Assembly: GCA_017462265.1 (NCBI GenBank)
Contig: JAFTRN010000057.1
Coordinates: 1-64,000, forward strand
DNA from: Coprobacter sp.
GTDB lineage: Bacteria; Bacteroidota; Bacteroidia; Bacteroidales; UBA11471
Direction of reading: 5' to 3'
DNA: 64,000 nucleotides
Shown here one piece after another: positions 16,740 to 25,524 of this stretch. The first letter of the stretch is position 1; each line of letters begins with the position of its first letter. Position numbers and translations under genes: made by a program. The notes below the pieces were generated by a model that saw only the letters and a list, made by a program, of their open reading frames with translations, was not told where the DNA came from and searched no databases.

Positions 16740-17939
16740 ATGAAAGTACTTGTATTGAACTGTGGTTCATCATCTATCAAATACAAACTGTTCGAAACCG
16801 TAACCAAAGAGGTCTTGGCTCAAGGCGGTATCGAAAAAATCGGTCTCAAAGGCTCATTCTTGAAATTCACCCTCCCCTCGGGAGAAAAAGTAGTTCTCGA
16901 AAAAGACATACCCGAGCATACCGTGGGTATTGAGTTTATACTCGACACGCTCGTGAGCAAAGAATATGGTTGCATCGCCTCGCTCGAAGAAATCGAGGCC
17001 GTAGGTCATCGCGTGGTGCATGGCGGTGAGAAATTCAACCAATCGGTGCTCATCGACAAAGCCGTAAAAGAAAAAATCATCGAGTGTATCGACATCGCGC
17101 CGTTACACAATCCCGCCAACCTCAAAGGTATCGACGCCGTAGAGAAGATACTCCCCTCGGTACCCCAAGTGGCCGTGTTCGACACCGCGTTCCACCAATC
17201 GATGCCCGACTATGCCTATATGTACGCGCTCCCCTATGAGATGTACGAGAAATATGGCGTGCGCCGTTACGGATTCCACGGCACCAGCCACCGATACGTA
17301 TCGCGTCGCGCGTGCGAATTCCTGGGCCTCCCCTACGAAAGCCAACGCATCATCACCTGCCACATAGGCAACGGTGGCTCTATCACCGCCATCAAAGATG
17401 GTAAATCGGTCGATACCTCTATGGGCCTCACCCCGGTCGAAGGTCTCATGATGGGAACCCGTTGTGGCGACGTAGATGCCGGCGCACTCACTTTCATTCA
17501 AGAAAAAGAGGGTCTCGACGCCAAAGGCCTCTCCACCCTCGTCAATAAGCAAAGCGGTGTGATGGGAATCTCGGGTGTATCGTCGGATATGCGCGAAATA
17601 GAAAGCGCCATCGCCGAAGGCAACAGCCGTGCCCGCCTCGCCCTCTCGATGTATGAATATCGTATTGCCAAATATGTGGGCGCTTATGCCGCTACATTGA
17701 ATGGAGTAGATATAATTGTATTCACCGGCGGTGTAGGCGAGAACCAAGCCGTTACCCGCCAAGTGGTTTGCGACCACCTCGGATTCATGGGCGTAGAAAT
17801 AGATGCCGACCTCAACGCCAAATCGCGCGGTACCGAAGTAGAACTCTCTACCCCCGCGTCGAAAGTGCGTGTAGTGGTTATCCCCACCGACGAAGAGTAT
17901 ATGATTGCTTCCGATACCGAAGCCATTCTCTCGAAATAA
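16740..17939 (+). CDS. ackA: Acetate kinase
   Basis: 399 residues. It transfers phosphate from acetyl phosphate to ADP, giving acetate and ATP, and so completes the pta-ackA route of substrate-level phosphorylation. Family signatures are visible: VLNCGSSSIKYKLF at residues 4-17, VGHRVVHGG near 86-94, and GFHGTSHRYVS near 178-188. DTSMGLTPVEGLMMGTRCGDVDAG near 223-246 and the VFTGGVGEN loop near 327-335 complete the ASKHA fold. Length is normal. Assignment is certain. Confidence 0.98.
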   Translation: MKVLVLNCGSSSIKYKLFETVTKEVLAQGGIEKIGLKGSFLKFTLPSGEKVVLEKDIPEHTVGIEFILDTLVSKEYGCIASLEEIEAVGHRVVHGGEKFNQSVLIDKAVKEKIIECIDIAPLHNPANLKGIDAVEKILPSVPQVAVFDTAFHQSMPDYAYMYALPYEMYEKYGVRRYGFHGTSHRYVSRRACEFLGLPYESQRIITCHIGNGGSITAIKDGKSVDTSMGLTPVEGLMMGTRCGDVDAGALTFIQEKEGLDAKGLSTLVNKQSGVMGISGVSSDMREIESAIAEGNSRARLALSMYEYRIAKYVGAYAATLNGVDIIVFTGGVGENQAVTRQVVCDHLGFMGVEIDADLNAKSRGTEVELSTPASKVRVVVIPTDEEYMIASDTEAILSK

Positions 17940-17951
17940 GAACCTTTCATT

Positions 17952-17992
17952 TACAGGAGTGCCATAAATATTGGCATTCCTGTATTTTTTTC
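17952..17992 (+). terminator. Rho-independent terminator of pta-ackA
   Basis: TACAGGAGTGCCA (17952-17964) pairs with TGGCATTCCTGTA (17972-17984), one G-U pair, followed by a T-run. Confidence 0.9.
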
Positions 17993-18059
17993 TAAAAAGG
18001 TTTGTAACCTTTTTGCGGTAGGAGCGTCTAATATATAGAAAACCAACCCTGATAACATC

Positions 18060-19262
18060 ATGAAAAAAGCACTATTCCTCTTCGCGTTACTACTTACCGC
18101 AACGGGTATAAAGGCCCAACTATCGAGCGAGCAGATGACCGCCGACCTGCACTACCTGCGCGACACCCTGCCAACGAAACACATCAACTTGTTTTTTGAC
18201 CTCAGCCGTAAAGATTTCGAGGAACGTATCTCCGATATAGAGTCTCGCATCGGCACACTTAGCGACAACGAGCTTTACATCGAACTGATGAAAGTCGTGA
18301 AAAGCGTCGAGGACTCGCACACCTCCATCTCATTCCGCAAAGCCCGGAAATACCAACTTCCCATACATTTTCTACCGTTCAAAGAGGGCATATATGTCGA
18401 TCGAGCCGAGCGGGAAGATCTGTTATACTGCAAACTGATAGCCATCAACGGCGTAAAAATCAAAAAACTGAAATCGCTTTTCAAAGAGATAATCCACCAT
18501 AAAAACGAGGCGTTTTTCGACTATAAATTTCCACAAGACATCAGCAACGCTTTTTACTTGCAGGGACTGGGCATCGCCCCCACAACCGACTCCATCGATT
18601 TCACCTTTCGTAACGAGAACAAAGAGACCTTCACCGTCACCCTGAGGCCCAATCCCAAAGCCAAGCCGAGGATAATCGACGCCTACTACAACATACACTC
18701 GCTGAACACGGCCGCCACCGGCAAGATATACGGTGTTTCATACGACCGCGCAGGCCAATTGGCGTACCTGCACTACCACGCTTGTCGCGAAGATGCCAAA
18801 TACCCCTTTGCTCATTTCGTGAAAGATGTCATGGATACCCTCGCCCATTACAGCCCCCGCAAAATAGTCATCGACCTGCGATACAACAGCGGTGGGAGTT
18901 CTCCCATAATGAAGCCTCTTATCGACTCATTACAATGCAATTACACATCGACCGACACAAAAATATATGTAATCATAGGCAAACAGACCTTCTCGTCGGG
19001 CATACTCAACGCCATCGAATTGAAAGAGCGGTGTAATGCGACACTCGTAGGCGAGCACACCGCCGGCGAGGTCAATCATTATGGCGAGGTTCGGAAATTC
19101 ACCCTGCCTCATTCTCGCGCCACGCTACGCTACAGCACCAAATATTTCCTATGCGACGACAGCTACAACGGCGCATTACGCCCCGACAAGCTCGTACCGG
19201 TATCGGTCGATGACTTCAAGCAGGGCCGAGATAGCGCGCTCGAATACATATACAAACAATAG
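18060..19262 (+). CDS. Secreted S41-family (tail-specific-type) peptidase
   Basis: 400 residues. A signal peptide of about 20 residues (MKKALFLFALLLTATGIKAQ) directs export. An N-terminal helical part is followed by the S41 core: IVIDLRYNSGGSS near 271-283, and IGKQTFSSGILNA with the likely nucleophile Ser312 or Ser313. GEHTAGEVNHYGE then precedes the C-terminal strands. No PDZ domain stands out, so it resembles the shorter Bacteroidota S41 proteins rather than CtpA. It is followed after 6 bases by a secreted esterase, so both probably act in the periplasm or at the cell surface. The substrate is unknown. Confidence 0.85.
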   Translation: MKKALFLFALLLTATGIKAQLSSEQMTADLHYLRDTLPTKHINLFFDLSRKDFEERISDIESRIGTLSDNELYIELMKVVKSVEDSHTSISFRKARKYQLPIHFLPFKEGIYVDRAEREDLLYCKLIAINGVKIKKLKSLFKEIIHHKNEAFFDYKFPQDISNAFYLQGLGIAPTTDSIDFTFRNENKETFTVTLRPNPKAKPRIIDAYYNIHSLNTAATGKIYGVSYDRAGQLAYLHYHACREDAKYPFAHFVKDVMDTLAHYSPRKIVIDLRYNSGGSSPIMKPLIDSLQCNYTSTDTKIYVIIGKQTFSSGILNAIELKERCNATLVGEHTAGEVNHYGEVRKFTLPHSRATLRYSTKYFLCDDSYNGALRPDKLVPVSVDDFKQGRDSALEYIYKQ

Positions 19263-19268
19263 ATACAC

Positions 19269-20222
19269 ATGAAACACACATTCACCCTCTTAGTTGCCCT
19301 ACTACTGGTCGGTGCCGTATCGGCTCAGACCGTGATTATCGACGGAGTGCCCCGCGACACCTCGTTCACCCTGCACAAGACCTATCTCAAAGAGCGGAAA
19401 CGCCGCCCGCACATCGTACCCGTATATGCCTCTCTGCCCCATGGGGTGAAAGCCATCGAGGGTGTCACCTACAAGCGGGTAGGCAATCACGAACTGAAAA
19501 TGAACATCTATCGTCCCGACGACGACAAAGAATACCCCGTGCTGATGATGATACACGGGGGCGGTTGGAACTCGGGAAGTCTCGACCTGCAAGTACCCAT
19601 GGCCCAGCAAATCGCCGCTCGCGGATATGTGACCATTCCCGTAGAATATCGCCTCATTCCCGAGGCACTCTATCCCGCCGGTGTCGATGACCTCGAAGAC
19701 GCTATAACGTGGATTTATCGCAATGCGCATCGCTACGGCATAGACCGCAAGCACATCGCCGTGTCGGGCTGCTCGGCCGGCGGACAGCTCGCCATGCTGC
19801 TCGGGGCCAAAAACCGCTCGGGCAAGATAGGGGCGGTTATCAACATGGACGGTATATCATCGTTTGTCACCGACGAGTCGGTAGGGCGTTCACACCGGGC
19901 CCGCCTCGAAGGGAAAGCGCTACCGGTCGATGCCATCTGGCTGGGAGGTACCTATGCCGAGAAACAGAAAAACTGGGAGGAGGCCTCGGCCCTCTACTGG
20001 ATTTCGAAAAAATCGGCTCCCGTATGTTTTATCAACAGCTCACAACCCCGCTTTCACAACGGACGCGACACAGCCATCGCCCTGCTGAGCAAATACGGCA
20101 CATACACCGAGGTACACACCCACGACAACACGCCCCACACCTATTGGTTTTTCGAACCTTGGTTCACCCCCACCATCGAATATATCACCACCTTCCTTCA
20201 CAAAATCTTCCCCACCGAATAA
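19269..20222 (+). CDS. Secreted alpha/beta-hydrolase esterase
   Basis: 317 residues. Signal peptide is residues 1-20 (MKHTFTLLVALLLVGAVSAQ). The oxyanion motif HGGGW is at 96-100 and the nucleophile elbow GCSAGG at 167-172 with Ser169. The catalytic His is probably His290 in HDNTPHTYW. This matches the HSL/BD-FAE type of carbohydrate or lipid esterase common in gut Bacteroidota, which removes acyl groups from polymers such as xylan. Tight linkage to an S41 peptidase gene indicates one transcript, ending at a strong hairpin. The substrate is inferred only at family level. Confidence 0.87.
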   Translation: MKHTFTLLVALLLVGAVSAQTVIIDGVPRDTSFTLHKTYLKERKRRPHIVPVYASLPHGVKAIEGVTYKRVGNHELKMNIYRPDDDKEYPVLMMIHGGGWNSGSLDLQVPMAQQIAARGYVTIPVEYRLIPEALYPAGVDDLEDAITWIYRNAHRYGIDRKHIAVSGCSAGGQLAMLLGAKNRSGKIGAVINMDGISSFVTDESVGRSHRARLEGKALPVDAIWLGGTYAEKQKNWEEASALYWISKKSAPVCFINSSQPRFHNGRDTAIALLSKYGTYTEVHTHDNTPHTYWFFEPWFTPTIEYITTFLHKIFPTE

Positions 20223-20297
20223 CCCTGCGGAACCCCTTCGCGAGCTTCCCTCGCGACCCTTTACATACTAAGCCCCCAACTTTCCACGACATATAAC

Positions 20298-20340
20298 ACC
20301 ACGGGCGATGCACATCAGCGCATCGCCCGTGGTTATTTTG
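20298..20340 (+). terminator. Terminator of the S41-esterase unit
   Basis: Perfect 14-bp stem ACCACGGGCGATGC (20298-20311) / GCATCGCCCGTGGT (20320-20333), loop of 8, then TATTTT. Confidence 0.85.
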
Positions 20341-20365
20341 GTTGATATATCAGTTAGTCTATCAT

Positions 20366-20993
20366 TTGTATCCGAAGAAAATACAGCATATAGTTTTGGA
20401 GATTTCATTATGCCATCGGCATAAGATATTTTTTTATCAAAGAATACTCTCACACTCGGCATAGCCCGTACAAGTACGGCTCTGCGCTCGCTTATCGATT
20501 ATTACAGCCCCGTATAAGCCTACTTTTACTTTATAAAATAATATTGGTGTCCGATAAAAATACAGCATACAATTTGGGGGATTTCATTATGCCATCGGCA
20601 TAAGATATTACAGCCCCGTATAAGCCGATTTATCGGCGCAATGCGGGATGGAAATCGACCATTGATTTGCGATGCCGTAGGTATCAGACTATAATGATTA
20701 TCACGCCTATATATAGGTCCAATACCTAATGGCATTGGTAATACACACTCCTCATATCCCCCGCATTGCACTCGCCTACCGGCTCGCTTATGCGGGGCTG
20801 GAACATCGATTACCTAACGGCAATCTTTTTATAACACAAACTCAAGCCCCTCTTTTTATTTTATCGCATAAATTATCTTAAATCATAGATTTCTGAAGAT
20901 TTTTAAAATCTTTATCGGACACCAATAATAAAATAAGCACATTTATATCAATTACTTACAAACCAATATCGCAAGAATCTTTATCGGACACTA
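20366..20993. mobile_element. Older, interrupted copy of the TCCGATAAA element (outer)
   Basis: The left end GTATCCGAAGAAAATACAG near 20369 and the right end CTTTATCGGACAC near 20981-20993 resemble the termini of the inner element. The stretch 20378-20430 repeats at 20557-20609 with 4 mismatches in 53. ATTACAGCCCCGTATAAGCC recurs exactly (20501-20520 and 20607-20626). The inner element sits inside this one. No protein is encoded; the 20223-21184 gap holds only this, a terminator and the next gene's promoter. Confidence 0.5.
20533..20936. mobile_element. Non-autonomous MITE-like element with target duplication (inner)
   Basis: The element proper is 20542-20927. It is bounded by a perfect 17-bp inverted repeat: TATTGGTGTCCGATAAA on the left (20542-20558) and its complement on the right (20911-20927). 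It is flanked by the identical 9-mer ATAAAATAA (20533-20541 and 20928-20936), a probable target-site duplication. It encodes no transposase, so it would need one in trans. Part of its interior recurs at 63684-63721. Confidence 0.75.
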
Positions 20994-21046
20994 CTATTTT
21001 TTAGAAAAATTTTTGAATAAATCCTTTTATGATATTAAATAATTTA

Positions 21047-21054
21047 TACCTTTG
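21047..21054 (+). promoter_or_regulatory. -7 promoter box for the small lipoprotein gene
   Basis: TACCTTTG, exact consensus. It leaves a leader of about 125 bases before the ATG at 21185, in which TGGCTC...GAGCCA and GAGTTTC...GAACTC can pair as alternatives. Confidence 0.6.
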
Positions 21055-21184
21055 CGAGTGATTAGAAAAAGATATAAGGAAAATATTTCACATTATCTAC
21101 GTGTGACGTGGCTCATATACTCTTTATATCTCTTACTTTAACCTTTTTGTTGAGTTTCAGAGCCATGAACTCATTCTAAAAATT

Positions 21185-21544
21185 ATGAAAAAGCTATTAA
21201 CCATTTGCGCTGTATCTCTTGCAGCTCTGAGTTTTACCGGTTGTGGAGTAACCTCTACTTTATCCAACAATCTTTCCGAAACTAAAGTCGTATTGTCAGA
21301 AAAGAACTTCAAAGTGGTAGGCCAAGCTTATGGAGAAGCTAAATCTACTTATGTATTTGGTATGGGAGGTCTTCGTAAAAAAGCTCTCAAAAACAATGCT
21401 ATTAATGAAATGTCAAAAAATGCGAAACTCACCGGTGCTCAAACTTTAACAAATGTTACCGTTCATACCTCAATGAAGATGATAACTCCTATTTATATTC
21501 AACTCACTTGTACCGCAACTGCAAATATCGTAGAATTTGAATAG
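21185..21544 (+). CDS. Small conserved Bacteroidales lipoprotein
   Basis: 119 residues. The signal peptide ends in lipobox SFTGC, so Cys20 would be lipidated. The mature part is a compact domain with KVVLSEKNFKVVGQAYGEAKSTYVFGMGGL, then a basic helix and a final beta stretch TCTATANIVEF. I know similar small lipoproteins from Bacteroidales, annotated only with a DUF name (DUF6567-like is my best recollection). No catalytic residues are evident. It is monocistronic, with its own promoter, a long leader and a strong terminator, which suggests independent, possibly abundant expression. Confidence 0.8.
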   Translation: MKKLLTICAVSLAALSFTGCGVTSTLSNNLSETKVVLSEKNFKVVGQAYGEAKSTYVFGMGGLRKKALKNNAINEMSKNAKLTGAQTLTNVTVHTSMKMITPIYIQLTCTATANIVEFE

Positions 21545-21588
21545 TTTCTTTATTTCTCAAAAAACACATCAATTATTTTCTGAACACA

Positions 21589-21621
21589 GAACAGGTCGGT
21601 AGTGAATCTACCGACCTGTTC
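21589..21621. terminator. Bidirectional terminator hairpin
   Basis: Perfect 14-bp stem GAACAGGTCGGTAG (21589-21602) / CTACCGACCTGTTC (21608-21621), loop of 5. It separates the lipoprotein gene from the convergent GH43 gene. Confidence 0.85.
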
Positions 21622-21633
21622 TATACATTTCCC

Positions 21634-23286
21634 TTATTCCGATACGGCATACATGCCGATGATGGAGCCGGTGAAGCCGCCGCAAGAGAGGTGCGAGGCG
21701 TCGATACCGCTACATAGCTGTGTCCACGTCGTGCCATCGGTGCTGTAGTAGAAGTCGTAGGTAAATCCGTGCGACACTACACGCAGGCTCACCGGCTTGC
21801 CGTCGTGCTGTAGCGTGTGCCGGGCGAGTGTCTCCTCGCCTTTGCGACCAATCTTGTAGAGTGTTACATCATCAGCTCCCACAGCCATAAAATATTGGCG
21901 TCCCTCGTCGCGCAGGAGCAACATTCCGGCCCGCTCGCCGGCCCGGGGGCTGAATCGTACGGCCGTCGTCGCCGTGTATTTATGATGTTGCAAGCGACGT
22001 CCCACAAAGGCCGGTACTTCCTCTTTCTGACTGGTCGTGTATGGGGCGCATTGCAGTCGCAAGCCCTTGCCGGTCTTGTAATATTTCTGTGCCGAACCGC
22101 GCAACATCACCCACTCGGGGCACAGTGTCTTGCTATCGAAGTCGTCGCGCCAGGTGAAGTTGCCGTATGTAGTCGCGGCCTCGCGCGTCACCCCCTCGCG
22201 ACGTAATACCCAGGGTATGGTGTCCTTGCTCTGCGTCATATAGGGAAATCCGTCGGCACTCCACCGCACCGGCATCATGAATGTCTCCCGCCCCAGAGTC
22301 TCGAACTGTCCCTTCATAGGGCGTGTACCCAGGAACACCGCCCACCATTCACCGTTGGGGGTATCTATCAGATCGACATGGCCCGTGCAGGTCACGGGAT
22401 TGGAACGCGTGGTCTTGAGCAGTCGCTGGGTGAGCATGGGGTTACGACTCCAACGGGTGTAGGGGCCCAATACACTCTCGGCACGATACACCACCTCGGA
22501 GTGAGCCCAACTCGTACCACCCTCGGCGCACAGCACATAGTAATATCCGTTGATTTTGTAGATATGCGGACCTTCATCACGGTCGAGACGCTCCTCGGGG
22601 CCCACGCCCAGTTCGCTGAAAGGCATATCCTCGCCGTAGGTCTGCCCCGTCGCGGTGTCAAATCGCGAGATGCGTATCGCCCGGTGATTGCACCACTTGG
22701 GTTTGCCCGTCACATCTTCCTTGTGTATAAGATAGGCCGAGCCGTCATCGTCGAAGAAAAACGACGGGTCGATACCCTTGATGTCATGGAGTATCACAGG
22801 TTCGCTCCACTCGCCAAACGGGTCCTTCGTTGTAACATAGAAATTGCCCACACCTACATTGGTCGTGACCATATAATAGGTCTTGTTGTGGGGATTGTAC
22901 GAAATAGCCGGGGCATATATACCGCCGGTGTTTATCGCCTGCCCCCGCATCGACAGCAGTTGGCTCTCGCGACTGAGCACATTGCCCACCAATCGCCAGT
23001 TTACCAGGTCGCGACTATGATACAACGGTACACCGGGGAAATAGGTGAAGGTGGACATCACCATGAAATAGTCCTCACCCTCCCGACATATACTGGGATC
23101 GGAGTGCCAGCCCGGCACGATAGGATTGTAGAAACTGCTCGCGTCGGGTAGCGGATTCTCGTTATAGAAATCGTCCTGCCCCACGTATTCGAAATAGTCA
23201 AACTTGGCCGTCGTCGCCTTCTTGTTGCCTGCAACAGTCATACCACATAGCAACAGCAACGACAGGGCTAAAAATGTTTTACGCAT
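21634..23286 (-). CDS. Secreted GH43 glycosidase (xylosidase/arabinofuranosidase type)
   Basis: 550 residues from the ATG at 23286, chosen because a signal peptide (MRKTFLALSLLLLCGMTVAG) starts there; an in-frame ATG 51 bases upstream would bury it. The N-terminal five-bladed propeller carries the GH43 triad: Asp63 in HSDPS, Asp173 in GIDPSFFFDDDG and Glu238 in RDEGPHIY. The C-terminal part (about 360-550) is a beta-sandwich of the GH43_C2 kind. It would cleave alpha-arabinose or beta-xylose residues from plant hemicellulose outside the inner membrane. No SusC/SusD pair is adjacent. Specificity cannot be told. Confidence 0.92.
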   Translation of the reverse strand: MRKTFLALSLLLLCGMTVAGNKKATTAKFDYFEYVGQDDFYNENPLPDASSFYNPIVPGWHSDPSICREGEDYFMVMSTFTYFPGVPLYHSRDLVNWRLVGNVLSRESQLLSMRGQAINTGGIYAPAISYNPHNKTYYMVTTNVGVGNFYVTTKDPFGEWSEPVILHDIKGIDPSFFFDDDGSAYLIHKEDVTGKPKWCNHRAIRISRFDTATGQTYGEDMPFSELGVGPEERLDRDEGPHIYKINGYYYVLCAEGGTSWAHSEVVYRAESVLGPYTRWSRNPMLTQRLLKTTRSNPVTCTGHVDLIDTPNGEWWAVFLGTRPMKGQFETLGRETFMMPVRWSADGFPYMTQSKDTIPWVLRREGVTREAATTYGNFTWRDDFDSKTLCPEWVMLRGSAQKYYKTGKGLRLQCAPYTTSQKEEVPAFVGRRLQHHKYTATTAVRFSPRAGERAGMLLLRDEGRQYFMAVGADDVTLYKIGRKGEETLARHTLQHDGKPVSLRVVSHGFTYDFYYSTDGTTWTQLCSGIDASHLSCGGFTGSIIGMYAVSE

Positions 23287-23385
23287 AAAATATATGTTTT
23301 TGTAATTAGTAGGAAGGCTTGGCTCAAGCGTCCGCAAAAAAGTCCGTGTTTGTCCGAAACCATAAATTCAAATCGCTTCTCTGTG

Positions 23386-23393
23386 CAAAGATA
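23386..23393 (-). promoter_or_regulatory. -7 promoter box for the GH43 gene
   Basis: TATCTTTG on the minus strand, exact consensus, about 100 bases before the ATG at 23286. Confidence 0.55.
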
Positions 23394-23538
23394 GAAGTAT
23401 TTCGCTATTATCGGTGTGAAATTATTAATATTTATTGTGGACTTTTTGGTGAATAGCAGGTGGCGGTGTGTATCCCGGCGCACCAAATCCAGCCCCCCGT
23501 AAAACAAAAAAAAGCGACCTATAACAGATCGCTTTCCG

Positions 23539-23616
23539 TGGTGGGTGTTGACGGATTCGAACCGCCGACCCTCTGCTTGTAAGGCAGATGCTCTGAACCA
23601 GCTGAGCTAAACACCC
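23539..23616 (-). tRNA. trnV-TAC: tRNA-Val (anticodon TAC), copy 1
   Basis: Minus-strand cloverleaf: acceptor GGGTGTT/AACACCC, D-loop AGCTCAGCTGGTTCAGAGC, anticodon loop CTTACAA, and T-arm with GGTTCGAATCC. Discriminator A and an encoded CCA are at 23541-23539. Confidence 0.96.
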
Positions 23617-23667
23617 GATGAATATCCCCGAAGGGATAGGAGTATATATAAAGTTTATGAAAGATAG

Positions 23668-23742
23668 TGGGCGTTGACGGATTCGAACCGCCGACCCTCT
23701 GCTTGTAAGGCAGATGCTCTGAACCAGCTGAGCTAAACGCCC
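23668..23742 (-). tRNA. trnV-TAC: tRNA-Val (anticodon TAC), copy 2
   Basis: Same body as copy 1, but the acceptor is GGGCGTT/AACGCCC, a compensated base-pair change, and CCA is not encoded after the discriminator A. Confidence 0.96.
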
Positions 23743-23785
23743 GATATTCTCTCTCGGTAATCGTGGCAACGCCTTGCCATTTCCG

Positions 23786-23863
23786 TGGTGGGTGTTGACG
23801 GATTCGAACCGCCGACCCTCTGCTTGTAAGGCAGATGCTCTGAACCAGCTGAGCTAAACACCC
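23786..23863 (-). tRNA. trnV-TAC: tRNA-Val (anticodon TAC), copy 3
   Basis: Identical in sequence to copy 1, including the encoded CCA (23788-23786) and the immediate 3' flank. With spacers of about 45-51 bases, the three form one array, probably co-transcribed. The 23287-24018 gap holds no protein gene. Confidence 0.96.
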
Positions 23864-23981
23864 AATCGTGCTTTTCGACAAAAGCGAGGCAAAGGTACGA
23901 GTTTTTTCCGACAAACAAAACATTTTTCGTTTTTTTTCTCAGAAAATCGCCTTTTTCTTGGAAGAATACCCTCATTTGCAC

Positions 23982-23989
23982 TATCTTCG
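23982..23989 (+). promoter_or_regulatory. -7 promoter box for purB
   Basis: TATCTTCG, one base off the consensus, 29 bases before the start codon. Confidence 0.5.
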
Positions 23990-24018
23990 TGCCATAATAG
24001 TAACACATATACAATCCT

Positions 24019-25365
24019 ATGGAATTATCAGCCCTCACCGCCGTATCGCCTATCGACGGTCGTTATCGTAGCAAAACTTCGGTTTTGTCGGACTATTTTT
24101 CTGAATTTGCACTGATACGTTATCGTGTACGCGTCGAAGTGGAATATTTCATCGCTCTGTGTGAGCTTCCCCTGCCCCAATTACAGGGTGTGGGCAGTGA
24201 TCGTTTCGACACCTTACGCGCCATATATCGCGACTTCACGCCGGCCGATGCCGCACGCATTAAGGAAATAGAGTCGGTAACCAACCACGACGTGAAAGCC
24301 GTCGAGTATTTCATCAAAGAAAAATTCGATGCTATCGGCGGGCTCGATGCCTACAAGGAATTTATCCACTTCGGCCTCACCTCGCAAGACATAAACAACA
24401 CCTCGGTACCCCTCTCCATAAAAGAGGCTCTCGACGAGGTATATTACCCCATGCTGGGGCAACTCGTGGATATGTGTCGCGACTATGCCGAGGCCTGGGA
24501 AGATATACCCATGCTCGCCAAGACGCACGGACAACCCGCATCGCCCACCCGCCTGGGTAAGGAGATGATGGTATTTGTATATCGTCTCGACGAGCAGATA
24601 AAACTGCTCAAAGCCACTCCCATCAGCGGAAAATTCGGCGGTGCCACCGGCAATTTCAACGCCCACCGCTTTGCCTATCCCGGATATGACTGGCCCGCTT
24701 TTGCCAAGAAATTTCTCAACGAGAAATTGGGTATCGAACGTGAGATGTGGACCACACAAATCTCGAACTACGACAATCTGGCCGCACTCTTCGACGGTCT
24801 GCGTCGCATCAACACCATACTGATGGACCTCGACAAAGACTTCTGGCAATACATCTCCATGGAGTATTTCAAGCAGAAAATCAAAGCCGGTGAGGTAGGT
24901 TCCAGCGCCATGCCCCACAAGGTAAACCCCATCGACTTTGAAAATTCCGAGGGTAATCTGGGTATCGCCAACGCCATACTCGACCACCTCGCCACCAAGC
25001 TGCCCATTTCGCGCTTGCAACGCGACCTCACCGACTCTACGGTATTGCGCAACGTAGGCGTACCTCTGGGCCACATACTCATCGCTTTGCAGAGCACCAT
25101 GAAGGGCCTCGGCAAACTGCTCCTCAACGAAAAAGCCATATACGACGACCTCGACAAGATGTGGAACGTATGCGCCGAAGGCATACAGACCATACTGCGC
25201 CGCGAGGGATACCCCAAACCCTATGAAGCCCTGAAAGAGCTCACCCGCACCAACAGCGTGGTAGATGAGGCCGCCATACACGCCTTCATCGAGACACTCA
25301 ACGTGAGCGAGACCGTAAAAGCCGAGCTGCGAGCCATCACGCCCCACACCTACACCGGTTTTTAA
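24019..25365 (+). CDS. purB: Adenylosuccinate lyase
   Basis: 448 residues, a member of the fumarase/aspartase superfamily. It splits fumarate from SAICAR and from adenylosuccinate in purine synthesis. Visible signatures: the early LTAVSPIDGRY, TNHDVKAVEYF near 91-101, and HFGLTSQDINNTS near 117-129. The mobile loop SSAMPHKVNP near 295-304 contains the catalytic serine. The enterobacterial-type length and the SPIDGRY start mark the PurB subgroup. It is monocistronic with a strong terminator. Assignment is certain. Confidence 0.97.
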   Translation: MELSALTAVSPIDGRYRSKTSVLSDYFSEFALIRYRVRVEVEYFIALCELPLPQLQGVGSDRFDTLRAIYRDFTPADAARIKEIESVTNHDVKAVEYFIKEKFDAIGGLDAYKEFIHFGLTSQDINNTSVPLSIKEALDEVYYPMLGQLVDMCRDYAEAWEDIPMLAKTHGQPASPTRLGKEMMVFVYRLDEQIKLLKATPISGKFGGATGNFNAHRFAYPGYDWPAFAKKFLNEKLGIEREMWTTQISNYDNLAALFDGLRRINTILMDLDKDFWQYISMEYFKQKIKAGEVGSSAMPHKVNPIDFENSEGNLGIANAILDHLATKLPISRLQRDLTDSTVLRNVGVPLGHILIALQSTMKGLGKLLLNEKAIYDDLDKMWNVCAEGIQTILRREGYPKPYEALKELTRTNSVVDEAAIHAFIETLNVSETVKAELRAITPHTYTGF

Positions 25366-25396
25366 GAAACTGTTTAAAAAATTCTCCATACCCACT

Positions 25397-25437
25397 ACAG
25401 CCACATTGCATTTTTTTGGCAATGTGGCTGTTTTTTT
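25397..25437 (+). terminator. Rho-independent terminator of purB
   Basis: Perfect 13-bp stem ACAGCCACATTGC (25397-25409) / GCAATGTGGCTGT (25419-25431), followed by a T-run. Confidence 0.92.
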
Positions 25438-25524
25438 AACCAAAAAGATAGACAAATCGGTTTTTTATGTAAATTTGCCCTGAATTATATTACTTTTACG
25501 AACAAATCAACCTTAAGATAAGCT

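Noticed and set aside
20268-20771. Short minus-strand frames in the repeat region
   Set aside because: They lie within the nested mobile elements and are not conserved between the two copies.
23425-24038. Open frames crossing the three tRNA-Val genes
   Set aside because: They repeat the same peptide because they run through identical tRNA genes; not proteins.
25367-25386. Possible fourth copy of the GAAGCCGTAATA repeat
   Set aside because: Only AGAAACTGTTTAAA-like bases resemble one end; the core is absent.
24214-25455. Antisense open frame of over 400 codons opposite purB
   Set aside because: Codon pattern mirrors purB and the translation has no recognisable motif; purB itself is certain.
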